Positions 1 to 4,965 of a stretch of 8,498 nucleotides of DNA are shown piece after piece; position 1 is the first letter of the stretch; every line of letters begins with the position of its first letter. The notes under the pieces are model-generated. The model was not told the origin of the DNA, searched no databases, and saw only the letters and a list, made by a program, of their open reading frames with translations. The stretch lies in assembly GCA_030639165.1 (NCBI GenBank), contig DAOWDF010000007.1, positions 1 through 8,498 on the forward strand, written 5' to 3'. Source of the DNA: Alphaproteobacteria bacterium. GTDB taxonomy: Bacteria > Pseudomonadota > Alphaproteobacteria > Micavibrionales > Micavibrionaceae. Both the position numbers and the translations under genes were made by a program.

Positions 1-247
1 AAGGGTGTGATATTTGTCGGACTGGATTACTTCTGTACTTTTTGATTTTGTCATAAAGGTTTTTTATTACAGGGCCATACTTCCATGCCTCCACGGACTC
101 TGTGATAAGAGGTCTGCTATGTTTTCCTAGCATGTAACCATGTGCAATATAAACAAGTTTTAGTAGTTGCATTGGAGTTAGTACATTACCGTCATCAGCA
201 CTAGCATAATCAATAAATTTCTGAGCTATTGTAATTGAACTTTTCAT
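1..247 (-). CDS. Panacea-domain (DUF4065, SocA/GepA-like) antitoxin-type protein, N-terminal part, truncated by the window edge
   Basis: Translating the minus strand from the ATG at 247-245 gives 82 uninterrupted residues running off the left edge. The start has a good ribosome binding site (GGAAGGTG, 3 nt upstream). Residues 24-71 match the Panacea/DUF4065 signature as I know it: LTPMQLLKLVYIAHG, then a GKHSRPL segment, then ESVEAWKYGPVIKNLY. In that family the first part is the '(L)QLLKLLYYAQG' helix and the second the 'EAW.YGPV...LY' motif. Known members include Caulobacter SocA, an antitoxin and ClpXP adaptor for SocB, and the promiscuous PanA antitoxins of PanAT toxin-antitoxin pairs. 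The gene follows hisA on the same strand after 72 nt, but a TATAAT box in that gap suggests its own promoter. The C-terminus, and any toxin gene beyond it, lie outside the window. The family call is firm. The antitoxin role is inferred, since some DUF4065 proteins are solitary or phage-associated. Confidence 0.85.
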   Translation of the reverse strand, partial: MKSSITIAQKFIDYASADDGNVLTPMQLLKLVYIAHGYMLGKHSRPLITESVEAWKYGPVIKNLYDKIKKYRSNPVRQISHP

Positions 248-275
248 ATGCACCTTCCACCATCGATTCTACGTA

Positions 276-281
276 ATTATA
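276..281 (-). promoter_or_regulatory. Candidate -10 box for the Panacea-domain gene
   Basis: The minus strand reads TATAAT, a perfect -10 consensus, 28 nt before the ATG at 247. This would give a leader of about 20 nt containing the ribosome binding site. No convincing -35 is visible at 16-18 nt spacing, and the whole gap (248-319) is AT-rich, so the match could be chance. It would make the gene independent of hisA. Confidence 0.3.
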
Positions 282-319
282 AAATATTTAGCAATATAAT
301 TAGTAATCTTAAGTATATT

Positions 320-1048
320 TTAAACCCCGCCAGCGACCTTAAGAGCTTCATCAGGGGCGATCCGCTCATCATATAGGGCTTTGCCTACTATAACGCCTTC
401 AACGCCGTATTCGCCAGCATCGCGCACTAGCTCCAGATCTTTTAAGCTACCAACGCCGCCGCTAGCGATTACAGGGATTGAGACGCTCTGCGCCAAGCTA
501 ATTGTTGAGATTATATTCACGCCCTGCCCCGTGCCATCGCGGTCGATGTCGGTATAGATGATTGCAGATACCCCGCAATCCTCGAATTTGTTGGCAAGCT
601 CAGAAGCAAGCATATCGCTTTCCTCCGCCCAGCCTTCAACCGCAACTTTGCCATTACGTGCATCAATGCCAACCACAATTTGCCCCGGGAATTCATAGCA
701 AGCCTTTTTTACAAGCTCAGGGTCGCGCACTGCCACAGTTCCAAGGATAACGCGGCTCACCCCTTCATGCAGCCAGCTTTCAATTTGCTTAAGATCGCGA
801 ATACCGCCGCCTAGCTGCACAGGGACGTCAGTTGCTGCAATTATAGCCTTAACCGCGTCTTTGTTAACTGGCGCGCCTTTGAACGCCCCATCAAGATCAA
901 CAACATGTATCCATGAAAATCCTGCCCTCGCCCATTCTAAAGCTTGAGCGGCTGGATTATCGTTATAAACTGTGTCTTGGTTCATATCGCCTTTATAAAG
1001 CCGAACACATTGACCGTTCTTCAAATCTATTGCGGGGTAAATTATCAT
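320..1048 (-). CDS. hisA: HisA, phosphoribosylformimino-5-aminoimidazole carboxamide ribotide isomerase
   Basis: Cytoplasmic enzyme of histidine synthesis that opens the ribose of ProFAR by an Amadori rearrangement to give PRFAR, the substrate of HisHF. The 242-residue length is normal for this (beta-alpha)8 barrel. The catalytic pair is present: Asp8 in MIIYPAIDL and Asp129 in VVGIDARNG. So are the phosphate-binding loops QLGGGIR (78-84), YTDIDRDGTGQG (165-176) and ASGGVGS (195-201). HisA rather than HisF is indicated by PAIDLKNGQCVRL at the N-terminus and by DIDRDGTGQG. The start fits the family and has only a weak ribosome binding site. A 12-codon ORF ends 3 nt upstream, and another short frame overlaps the start as ATGA, so translation may be coupled. 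A candidate promoter, a palindrome and a hairpin precede it. hisF, its usual neighbour, does not follow; a Panacea-domain gene does. Confidence 0.97.
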   Translation of the reverse strand: MIIYPAIDLKNGQCVRLYKGDMNQDTVYNDNPAAQALEWARAGFSWIHVVDLDGAFKGAPVNKDAVKAIIAATDVPVQLGGGIRDLKQIESWLHEGVSRVILGTVAVRDPELVKKACYEFPGQIVVGIDARNGKVAVEGWAEESDMLASELANKFEDCGVSAIIYTDIDRDGTGQGVNIISTISLAQSVSIPVIASGGVGSLKDLELVRDAGEYGVEGVIVGKALYDERIAPDEALKVAGGV

Positions 1049-1051
1049 ATT

Positions 1052-1090
1052 TTAATACTTTTCATTTTCACTTAGGACACGATCGCTCAT
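1052..1090 (-). CDS. Possible 12-codon leader ORF upstream of hisA
   Basis: The minus strand reads MSDRVLSENEKY then TAA, which ends 3 nt before the hisA ATG. An AGGA sits 6 nt before its ATG, inside the loop of the hairpin at 1083-1117, while the ATG itself lies in the 3' arm of that hairpin. It contains no histidine, so it is not a classical his attenuator peptide. It may serve translational coupling to hisA or be the remnant of a lost upstream gene. Its first 11 bases (ATG AGC GAT C plus the preceding C) are the same as at the start of the acetyltransferase gene (2043-2053). Coding status is uncertain. Confidence 0.25.
   Translation of the reverse strand: MSDRVLSENEKY
1062..1081 (-). repeat. 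hisA copy of a leader element shared with hisH
   Basis: The minus strand reads CGTGT CCT AAGTGAAAATGA. The same sequence without the three bases CCT occurs at 2746-2762 before hisH. In both places it sits 10-13 nt before the start codon, and both contain TAA followed directly by GTGAAAATGA, which opens a short frame (7-8 codons) ending in a TGA that overlaps the his start codon. Confidence 0.5.
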
Positions 1091-1117
1091 GCCTAGTCCT
1101 GACAAAGGTATGAGCGA
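1083..1117 (-). promoter_or_regulatory. Hairpin-forming dyad at the predicted 5' end of the hisA mRNA
   Basis: Arms 1083-1094 and 1106-1117 (TCGCTCATGCCT and AGGTATGAGCGA on the plus strand) are inverted repeats of 12 bp with one departure at 1091/1109, enclosing an 11-nt loop. In minus-strand RNA this is 8 bp, an A-C mismatch and 3 bp; in plus-strand RNA the odd pair would be G-U. There is no T-run after it on either strand, so it is not a normal intrinsic terminator. On the hisA side its loop carries AGGA and its 3' arm the ATG of the 12-codon ORF, which would suit translational control. It could also be a DNA-level operator. Confidence 0.55.
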
Positions 1118-1132
1118 ATATACATTGTATAT
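1118..1132. promoter_or_regulatory. Perfect 15-bp palindrome, candidate operator
   Basis: ATATACATTGTATAT is two perfect 7-bp arms around one central base. It directly abuts the hairpin at 1083-1117 and covers the candidate -10 of the hisA promoter on the minus strand. A dimeric repressor site in this position would block hisA transcription. Which protein might bind is unknown. AT-rich sequence gives short palindromes by chance, but 7+7 with a one-base centre in this position is notable. Confidence 0.45.
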
Positions 1133-1154
1133 GTTATGGGGGATGCAGATTCAA
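1126..1154 (-). promoter_or_regulatory. Candidate hisA promoter
   Basis: The minus strand has TTGAAT (1154-1149), a spacer of exactly 17 nt, and TATACA (1131-1126). Transcription would begin near 1119, leaving a leader of about 70 nt that starts with the hairpin at 1083-1117. The -10 is not perfect; TACAAT, two bases further on, is an alternative with a 19-nt spacer. Confidence 0.45.
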
Positions 1155-1249
1155 GCCTAGCTTTTTTTTCAATAAAAAGATTGCAATATTAGTCATTATG
1201 CAATAGATAATATGAAAAACTAAATATAAACTTAGCGGGTATAAATATA

Positions 1250-1507
1250 ATGACAAAACCAACATCTATTACATTCAATTTTGATCCAAATGCAGAGGGT
1301 GCTTTTGAACAACTTCAAGTGAAAAACATAACATTAGCACATGACTTGGGCGTAGATTTTATACCAAAAACGTTCTTAAGTGAAATTTTTGAGACAGCAC
1401 GTGGCTTTAAAAATGGAACAGCATTTGATAATTTTTCTGGCTTTACCTATAGAAATGAGTATGGAAAAGCCGTTATGAATTTCGATTATGATAGCTCTTT
1501 AGCCTAA
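1250..1507 (+). CDS. Hypothetical 85-residue protein
   Basis: I do not recognise this protein. It is 85 residues, acidic, with many Phe and Asn, no signal peptide and no membrane segment. It begins MTKPTSITFNFDPNAEGAF and ends NFDYDSSLA. A mixed alpha/beta fold is plausible, with a central helical stretch near residues 26-51. The upstream sequence is AT-rich with only a weak ribosome binding site (AGCGGG, about 11 nt before the ATG). The gene points against its neighbours, and its TAA overlaps the TAG of the convergent acetyltransferase gene by 4 bases (CTAA, 1504-1507). Its codon use is more AT-rich than that of the his genes. It separates hisA from the acetyltransferase and hisH and so looks like an insertion in the cluster. 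The intact frame in a gap otherwise without a gene supports coding, but no homology supports it. Confidence 0.55.
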   Translation: MTKPTSITFNFDPNAEGAFEQLQVKNITLAHDLGVDFIPKTFLSEIFETARGFKNGTAFDNFSGFTYRNEYGKAVMNFDYDSSLA

Positions 1508-2052
1508 TCAATAATCTTGCAATAATAATATCCCTTAAGCACTTTGCCATTTATCTCGGCATAGTGCGGGTGCGTGCCTATGCGCTCATAGCCTAAATCT
1601 TCATAAATTTCTATGGCATGTGTCATTGTCTCGCGTATATCGCAGTTAATAACTTTATATTCCTTAGATACCGCATAGCTTTCTACTTTTTCAATTAGCA
1701 TTTTGGAAAGGCCGTATCCGCGTGCCCATGGCGCTACAAAGTTAGTTGTGAGATTGGCAGCAAATTTTTGTGCTTCGTTATTTGTTGGCGGTTTTAGTAA
1801 TTGGCATGTGCCGCAAATTACCCCATCAAGGCGGGCAACAAAAAGATCCCTTGCTGGCATCGCCATAACGCCCTGCCAATAGCGCTCTAAAATATCACGA
1901 GCAGGAAGCTTAACCCAGCCAAAGCCACCGCCACCATCTATGGCTGCATCAGTAGCATCACAAAGGTCATTCAGATCACCTATATTAAATTTTTCTATAC
2001 GCTCCACAGTCGGTTGTGGCTCTAGTGGTTTTATATTCGCCTGATCGCTCAT
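1504..2052 (-). CDS. GNAT-family N-acetyltransferase
   Basis: Predicted acetyl-CoA-dependent N-acetyltransferase of 182 residues; the substrate cannot be read from sequence. The acetyl-CoA loop (motif A) is ARGYGLSKMLI at 110-120, following the beta strand LTTNFVAPWA (101-110). The C-terminal motif B region is EIYEDLGYERIG (148-159), the usual 'fY...GF' end of GNAT proteins. The substrate-side strands FVARLDGVICGTCQL (71-85) precede motif A. The start has a ribosome binding site (GGAG, 10 nt upstream). It follows hisH after 32 nt on the same strand, which suggests co-transcription with hisH. A role in histidine synthesis is not implied. Its end overlaps the convergent 85-residue gene by 4 bases. 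Confidence 0.88.
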   Translation of the reverse strand: MSDQANIKPLEPQPTVERIEKFNIGDLNDLCDATDAAIDGGGGFGWVKLPARDILERYWQGVMAMPARDLFVARLDGVICGTCQLLKPPTNNEAQKFAANLTTNFVAPWARGYGLSKMLIEKVESYAVSKEYKVINCDIRETMTHAIEIYEDLGYERIGTHPHYAEINGKVLKGYYYCKIID

Positions 2053-2084
2053 GGTATATGCTCTCCACTTTATGTATCGTTAAG

Positions 2085-2735
2085 TTATGGCGTCCAATCC
2101 AGAAAGTTAGATAATAATTTCAAGCCTGATTTGTGGCTTTTTTCAGGATGGAATTGTATCCCTAATATATTATCTCGTCCTATAATCGCAGGAACTTCAC
2201 CGCCGTAATCTGCCACAGCTAGACAGTTATTATCGTTCTTATATTTAAACATAAAAGAGTGAACAAAGTAAAAATTTTCTGAAGAATCTATATTGCGCAG
2301 CACAAAATGCTTGTCCTTATCGGCTCTATATCTCAAATCATTCCATCCCATATGCGGGATTTTTAGAGTGCTGTCATTGGGGTCTAGCGGCACAACTTCG
2401 CCCTCAATCCAGTTAAGCCCAGAACATTTACCATGCTCTAATCCATGGGTGGCGAGCAGCTGCATCCCGACGCAAATACCAAGGAAAGGCGTCCCCTTAT
2501 TAAGAACAGCCTCATTCATAGCATCTATCATGCCATCAATAGAACTTAGATTCTCCATACAATCGCGGAATGCTCCTTGACCTGGAAGAACAATGCGGTT
2601 GGCATTTCTAATATCTTCTGGATCGTTGCTAGTTTTTATTACAGTGTTCGTATCCGCCACATGTTCAAACGCCTTCGCAGCAGAACGCAAATTGCCAGAG
2701 CCATAGTCAATAATTACAATAGTTTCTTTTCTCAT
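2085..2735 (-). CDS. hisH: HisH, glutaminase subunit of imidazole glycerol phosphate synthase
   Basis: Class I glutamine amidotransferase that releases ammonia from glutamine and channels it to HisF, which makes imidazole glycerol phosphate and AICAR. The length of 216 residues is typical. The catalytic triad is visible: the nucleophile Cys88 in FLGICVGMQLL, and His196 and Glu198 in QFHPEKS. The N-terminal strand VIIDYGSGNLRS (7-18), the PGQGAF segment (51-56), PHMGWN (127-132) and YFVHSF (156-161) are family hallmarks. hisF is not in the window. The ribosome binding site is poor; a short frame (GTG at 2755) ends in a TGA overlapping the ATG, so coupled initiation is possible. The gene is divergent from hisD and shares a leader element with hisA. 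Confidence 0.97.
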   Translation of the reverse strand: MRKETIVIIDYGSGNLRSAAKAFEHVADTNTVIKTSNDPEDIRNANRIVLPGQGAFRDCMENLSSIDGMIDAMNEAVLNKGTPFLGICVGMQLLATHGLEHGKCSGLNWIEGEVVPLDPNDSTLKIPHMGWNDLRYRADKDKHFVLRNIDSSENFYFVHSFMFKYKNDNNCLAVADYGGEVPAIIGRDNILGIQFHPEKSHKSGLKLLSNFLDWTP

Positions 2736-2745
2736 ATAGTATTTA

Positions 2746-2762
2746 TCATTTTCACTTACACG
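2746..2762 (-). repeat. hisH copy of a leader element shared with hisA
   Basis: The minus strand reads CGTGTAAGTGAAAATGA, which ends 10 nt before the hisH ATG. The hisA copy (1062-1081) is the same apart from a 3-base insertion (CCT). The segment from TAAGTG onward is the same 13 bases in both. An 8-codon frame (MRPKGNDV, 2782-2756) ends at the TAA of this element. No run of histidine codons is present, so a histidine attenuator is not supported. Confidence 0.5.
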
Positions 2763-2790
2763 TCGTTACCCTTCGGTCTCATAAAATTAA

Positions 2791-2804
2791 CGTATAATAA
2801 TACG
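2791..2804. promoter_or_regulatory. Dyad in the hisH-hisD divergent region
   Basis: CGTAT AATA ATACG is a perfect 5-bp inverted repeat around four bases, with further partial symmetry outward. It contains TATAAT on the plus strand (2793-2798) and TATTAT on the minus strand, so it could hold the -10 boxes of hisD, hisH or both. No good -35 lies at the right distance on either strand. Confidence 0.3.
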
Positions 2805-2852
2805 CTAAAATTTTACTCGCCTCGGTTGCCTAGTGTAAATAAAAAGCATAAA

Positions 2853-2874
2853 CACTATAGATATCTTTATAGTG
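2853..2874. promoter_or_regulatory. Dyad upstream of hisD
   Basis: CACTATA and TATAGTG are perfect 7-bp inverted repeats separated by 8 bases that themselves contain GATATC. It ends 28 nt before the hisD ATG, just before the strong ribosome binding site (GAGGAG at 2892-2897). It is a candidate operator or a small 5' UTR hairpin. Confidence 0.35.
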
Positions 2875-2902
2875 CCATTTTTAGCGAAGTCGAGGAGAAA
2901 AG

Positions 2903-4216
2903 ATGTCTATTGCTTTATATAATTGGAATGAAACAGATCAAAATATAAAGACTCGCATTATGCGTCGATCGCAATCCGATATTGATGCGGTGACAAAATT
3001 AGTGCGCCCTATTATCGAGGATGTGCGCGATAATGGCGATGAAGCACTAATCCGCTATGCCAAGAAATTTGAAGGTGCGACTGTAACTAATATCAAAGCT
3101 AGCGTGGAAGAATTTGAGCGCGCAGAAGCAAACCTAGATGAGGATTTAAAGGCAGCAATTAAGAAGTGCGCCGCTAATGTGGATAAGTTTCACGTGGAGC
3201 AAATGAAGCGCGTTGAAGATCGCTGGATGATAGAGATCGAACCTGGAGTTTGGGCTGGCGAGCAGGTAAGCCCTATAGATTCCGTTGGTTTATATGTGCC
3301 ACGCGGTAAGGGGGCGTTCCCTTCGGCGCTCTATATGCTTGCATTACCAGCGCGCATTGCTGGCGTTCCTAATATATCCGTTATAACTCCGCCAACGTCA
3401 GATGGCTCTATAGATGATGCTACACTTTATACAGCAAAGCTCTGTGGCATAGATAATGTTTATAAATGCGGCGGAGCGCAAGGTATTGCGGCTCTCGCCT
3501 ATGGAACTGAAACTGTGCCTAAGGCAAGGAAAGTTCTTGGCCCCGGAAGCCCGTATGTCGCGGCGGCAAAGCGCCTACTCTCGGATATTATGGACGCAGG
3601 AATGCCTGCAGGCCCTTCTGAGGCCATTGTGCTGGCTGATGGATCGGCCGACCCTGATAACACTATATTAGACGTGTTGAACGAGGCTGAGCACGGCATG
3701 GATAGTGGCGCTTTGCTGGTTACCCATGATAAGGATCTGGCGAAATATGTGCAGGAAAATATGCCAAGCGTCATTGCTAGTCTGCCTGAAAAGCACCGTG
3801 ATATCTGCGCTCATGTTATGGGTATAAGCGAGACTAGCTATGGCGGTATTATCCTGACCAATAGCTTGGAGGAGTCTATTGCCTTTTCCAATGAATATGC
3901 ACCAGAGCATTTACTGCTCAAGACCAATGACGCTGATAACTACCTTGATCAGCTCAAACATGCGGGGGAGATTTTGATCGGTGAATATACAGCCTTTTCC
4001 TTAGGTAATTACGGAACAGGGGTTAATCATGTTCTGCCAACAGGCGCTAATGCGCATACATATTCCTGTACCAGCGTTTGGGATTTCCTTAAACGCACTT
4101 CAATCTCAAAGTGCGATAAGCAAGGCTTTGAAAGCCTGAAAGATGCAGTTTGCACAATAACCGATTACGAAAATTTTCCTGCCCATGGCGAAGCCCTCCG
4201 CCGCCGCAAGGTTTGA
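2903..4216 (+). CDS. hisD: HisD, histidinol dehydrogenase (or HisD-like paralogue)
   Basis: NAD-dependent zinc enzyme carrying out the last two oxidations, L-histidinol to L-histidine. It has 437 residues, normal length. Family motifs: YVPRGKGAFPSALYML (131-146), KCGGAQGIAALAYGTETV (188-205), GPGSPYVAAAKR (213-224), NEYAPEHLL (330-338) with catalytic Glu335-His336, NHVLPTG (375-381) with the substrate-binding His376, and PAHGEALRRR (426-435). Aligned to E. coli HisD by spacing, two of four zinc ligands are kept (His264, His428), but the Gln ligand (E. coli 259) is Glu261 and the Asp ligand (E. coli 360) is Asn369. The GPGSP segment and NEAEHG also differ from classical HisD, so it may belong to a divergent subfamily, with a different substrate possible. 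The ATG follows a strong GAGGAG ribosome binding site. It is divergent from hisH, and its place in the his cluster supports the histidine role. Confidence 0.88.
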   Translation: MSIALYNWNETDQNIKTRIMRRSQSDIDAVTKLVRPIIEDVRDNGDEALIRYAKKFEGATVTNIKASVEEFERAEANLDEDLKAAIKKCAANVDKFHVEQMKRVEDRWMIEIEPGVWAGEQVSPIDSVGLYVPRGKGAFPSALYMLALPARIAGVPNISVITPPTSDGSIDDATLYTAKLCGIDNVYKCGGAQGIAALAYGTETVPKARKVLGPGSPYVAAAKRLLSDIMDAGMPAGPSEAIVLADGSADPDNTILDVLNEAEHGMDSGALLVTHDKDLAKYVQENMPSVIASLPEKHRDICAHVMGISETSYGGIILTNSLEESIAFSNEYAPEHLLLKTNDADNYLDQLKHAGEILIGEYTAFSLGNYGTGVNHVLPTGANAHTYSCTSVWDFLKRTSISKCDKQGFESLKDAVCTITDYENFPAHGEALRRRKV

Positions 4217-4286
4217 CATAGTTAATTATTGACTTATAGAAAATAGACATGCTAAAGAAGATGCATAGAATATATAGATAAAAAAT

Positions 4287-4316
4287 CCCTGCTATGTTCT
4301 GCATAGTGGGGTTCTT
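4287..4316 (+). terminator. Candidate intrinsic terminator after hisD
   Basis: CCCTGCTATG (4287-4296) pairs with CATAGTGGGG (4302-4311) around a 5-nt loop: 10 bp including two G-U pairs in plus-strand RNA. An A-run precedes it and TTCTT follows. In minus-strand RNA the two wobbles become C-A mismatches, although a better T-run follows on that strand, so the plus strand is favoured. It lies 70 nt after the hisD stop and 39 nt before the next gene. The short T-tract keeps confidence modest. Confidence 0.45.
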
Positions 4317-4349
4317 AAATAATATAACCGCATTACTCTGGAGTAAAGC

Positions 4350-4886
4350 ATGGAAAATAGTAGCGATGATAATTTGCAGGAAATTGAAGAATCTGCCCAT
4401 AACGGTGACCCTGCTGATCAGTGTAACTTTGGTGCACACCACTATGAAAACGATGATTTTGAGGGCGCATTTAAGTGGTTTGAAAAATCAGCTAATCAAG
4501 ATTATGCCTTAGCCCAATATAACCTCTCAGTGTTATATTATGAGGGGATCGGCGTTGAAAAAAGCATTGAAGTCGCCATTGATTTATTAGAGAAATCTAC
4601 GAAACAGGGTCTTAGAGTTGCATTAAATTGCTTGCATAATATTGGTGAGTATCTTCGTCAGGAAGTTGCCAGTATAACTTCAGATATTGGAGCAGGAAAT
4701 GAGCTGTCGGATATTTTTGCCAAAGCTTCTTCTGAAGAACTTGCCAAGTTCCAGAGCAATCTTGATTTGCAAGTTCGAGTATTTAAAATTATTCGTAAAT
4801 CTGCCAGTCAGGAATTAGTAAATAGAAATTCTTCAAATTCAAATGATAATGAAGATACGGCACACCTTTCCATAGGCGCACAATAA
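4350..4886 (+). CDS. Sel1-repeat (TPR-like) protein
   Basis: 178-residue protein with about two Sel1-like repeats at residues 16-51 and 52-87 and a degraded third to about 103. The repeats show the usual pattern: A..GDP..Q...G..Y....DFEGAFKWFEKSANQ, then AQYNLSVLYYEGIGVEKSIEVAIDLLEKS. Such helical hairpins mediate protein-protein contacts in adaptor or regulatory proteins. There is no signal peptide or membrane segment, so a cytoplasmic location is likely unless it is exported by another route. Residues 104-155 look helical and the last 25 residues are low-complexity, Ser/Asn rich and probably disordered. The ATG follows CTGGAG (6 nt spacing). It lies between hisD and the 413-residue gene on the same strand. 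A specific function cannot be assigned. Confidence 0.8.
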   Translation: MENSSDDNLQEIEESAHNGDPADQCNFGAHHYENDDFEGAFKWFEKSANQDYALAQYNLSVLYYEGIGVEKSIEVAIDLLEKSTKQGLRVALNCLHNIGEYLRQEVASITSDIGAGNELSDIFAKASSEELAKFQSNLDLQVRVFKIIRKSASQELVNRNSSNSNDNEDTAHLSIGAQ

Positions 4887-4965
4887 CGCACCACAAAGTT
4901 TAACATAACTTTCGTTGTTTGCTAAGTTGCGTGGCAAATAACCTTGGGAATTTTAGCGTTAAGGC

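Noticed and set aside
1052..1090. Histidine attenuator leader peptide before hisA
   Set aside because: The peptide has no histidine codons, and the nearby hairpin is not followed by a T-run, so classical attenuation is not supported.
913..1113. Plus-strand 66-residue frame over the hisA start
   Set aside because: It is antisense to the conserved N-terminus of hisA and to its leader, with no start signal.
2577..2948. Plus-strand 123-residue frame running from hisH across the divergent region into hisD
   Set aside because: It covers the start of hisH antisense and the promoter region, then overlaps the hisD start in another frame. Its composition looks like translated AT-rich noncoding DNA.
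3499..3910. Minus-strand open frames of 91 and 80 residues opposite hisD
   Set aside because: They lie wholly inside hisD, whose frame is fixed by conserved motifs throughout, and have no start signals or recognisable domains.
4281..4316. Minus-strand terminator (hairpin followed by ATTTTTTATC)
   Set aside because: The T-run is good, but the stem has two C-A mismatches on that strand and no minus-strand gene ends nearby; the plus-strand reading is preferred.
4089..4442. Minus-strand 117-residue frame across the hisD end and the Sel1 gene start
   Set aside because: It overlaps two supported genes and the candidate terminator and has no ribosome binding site or recognisable domain.
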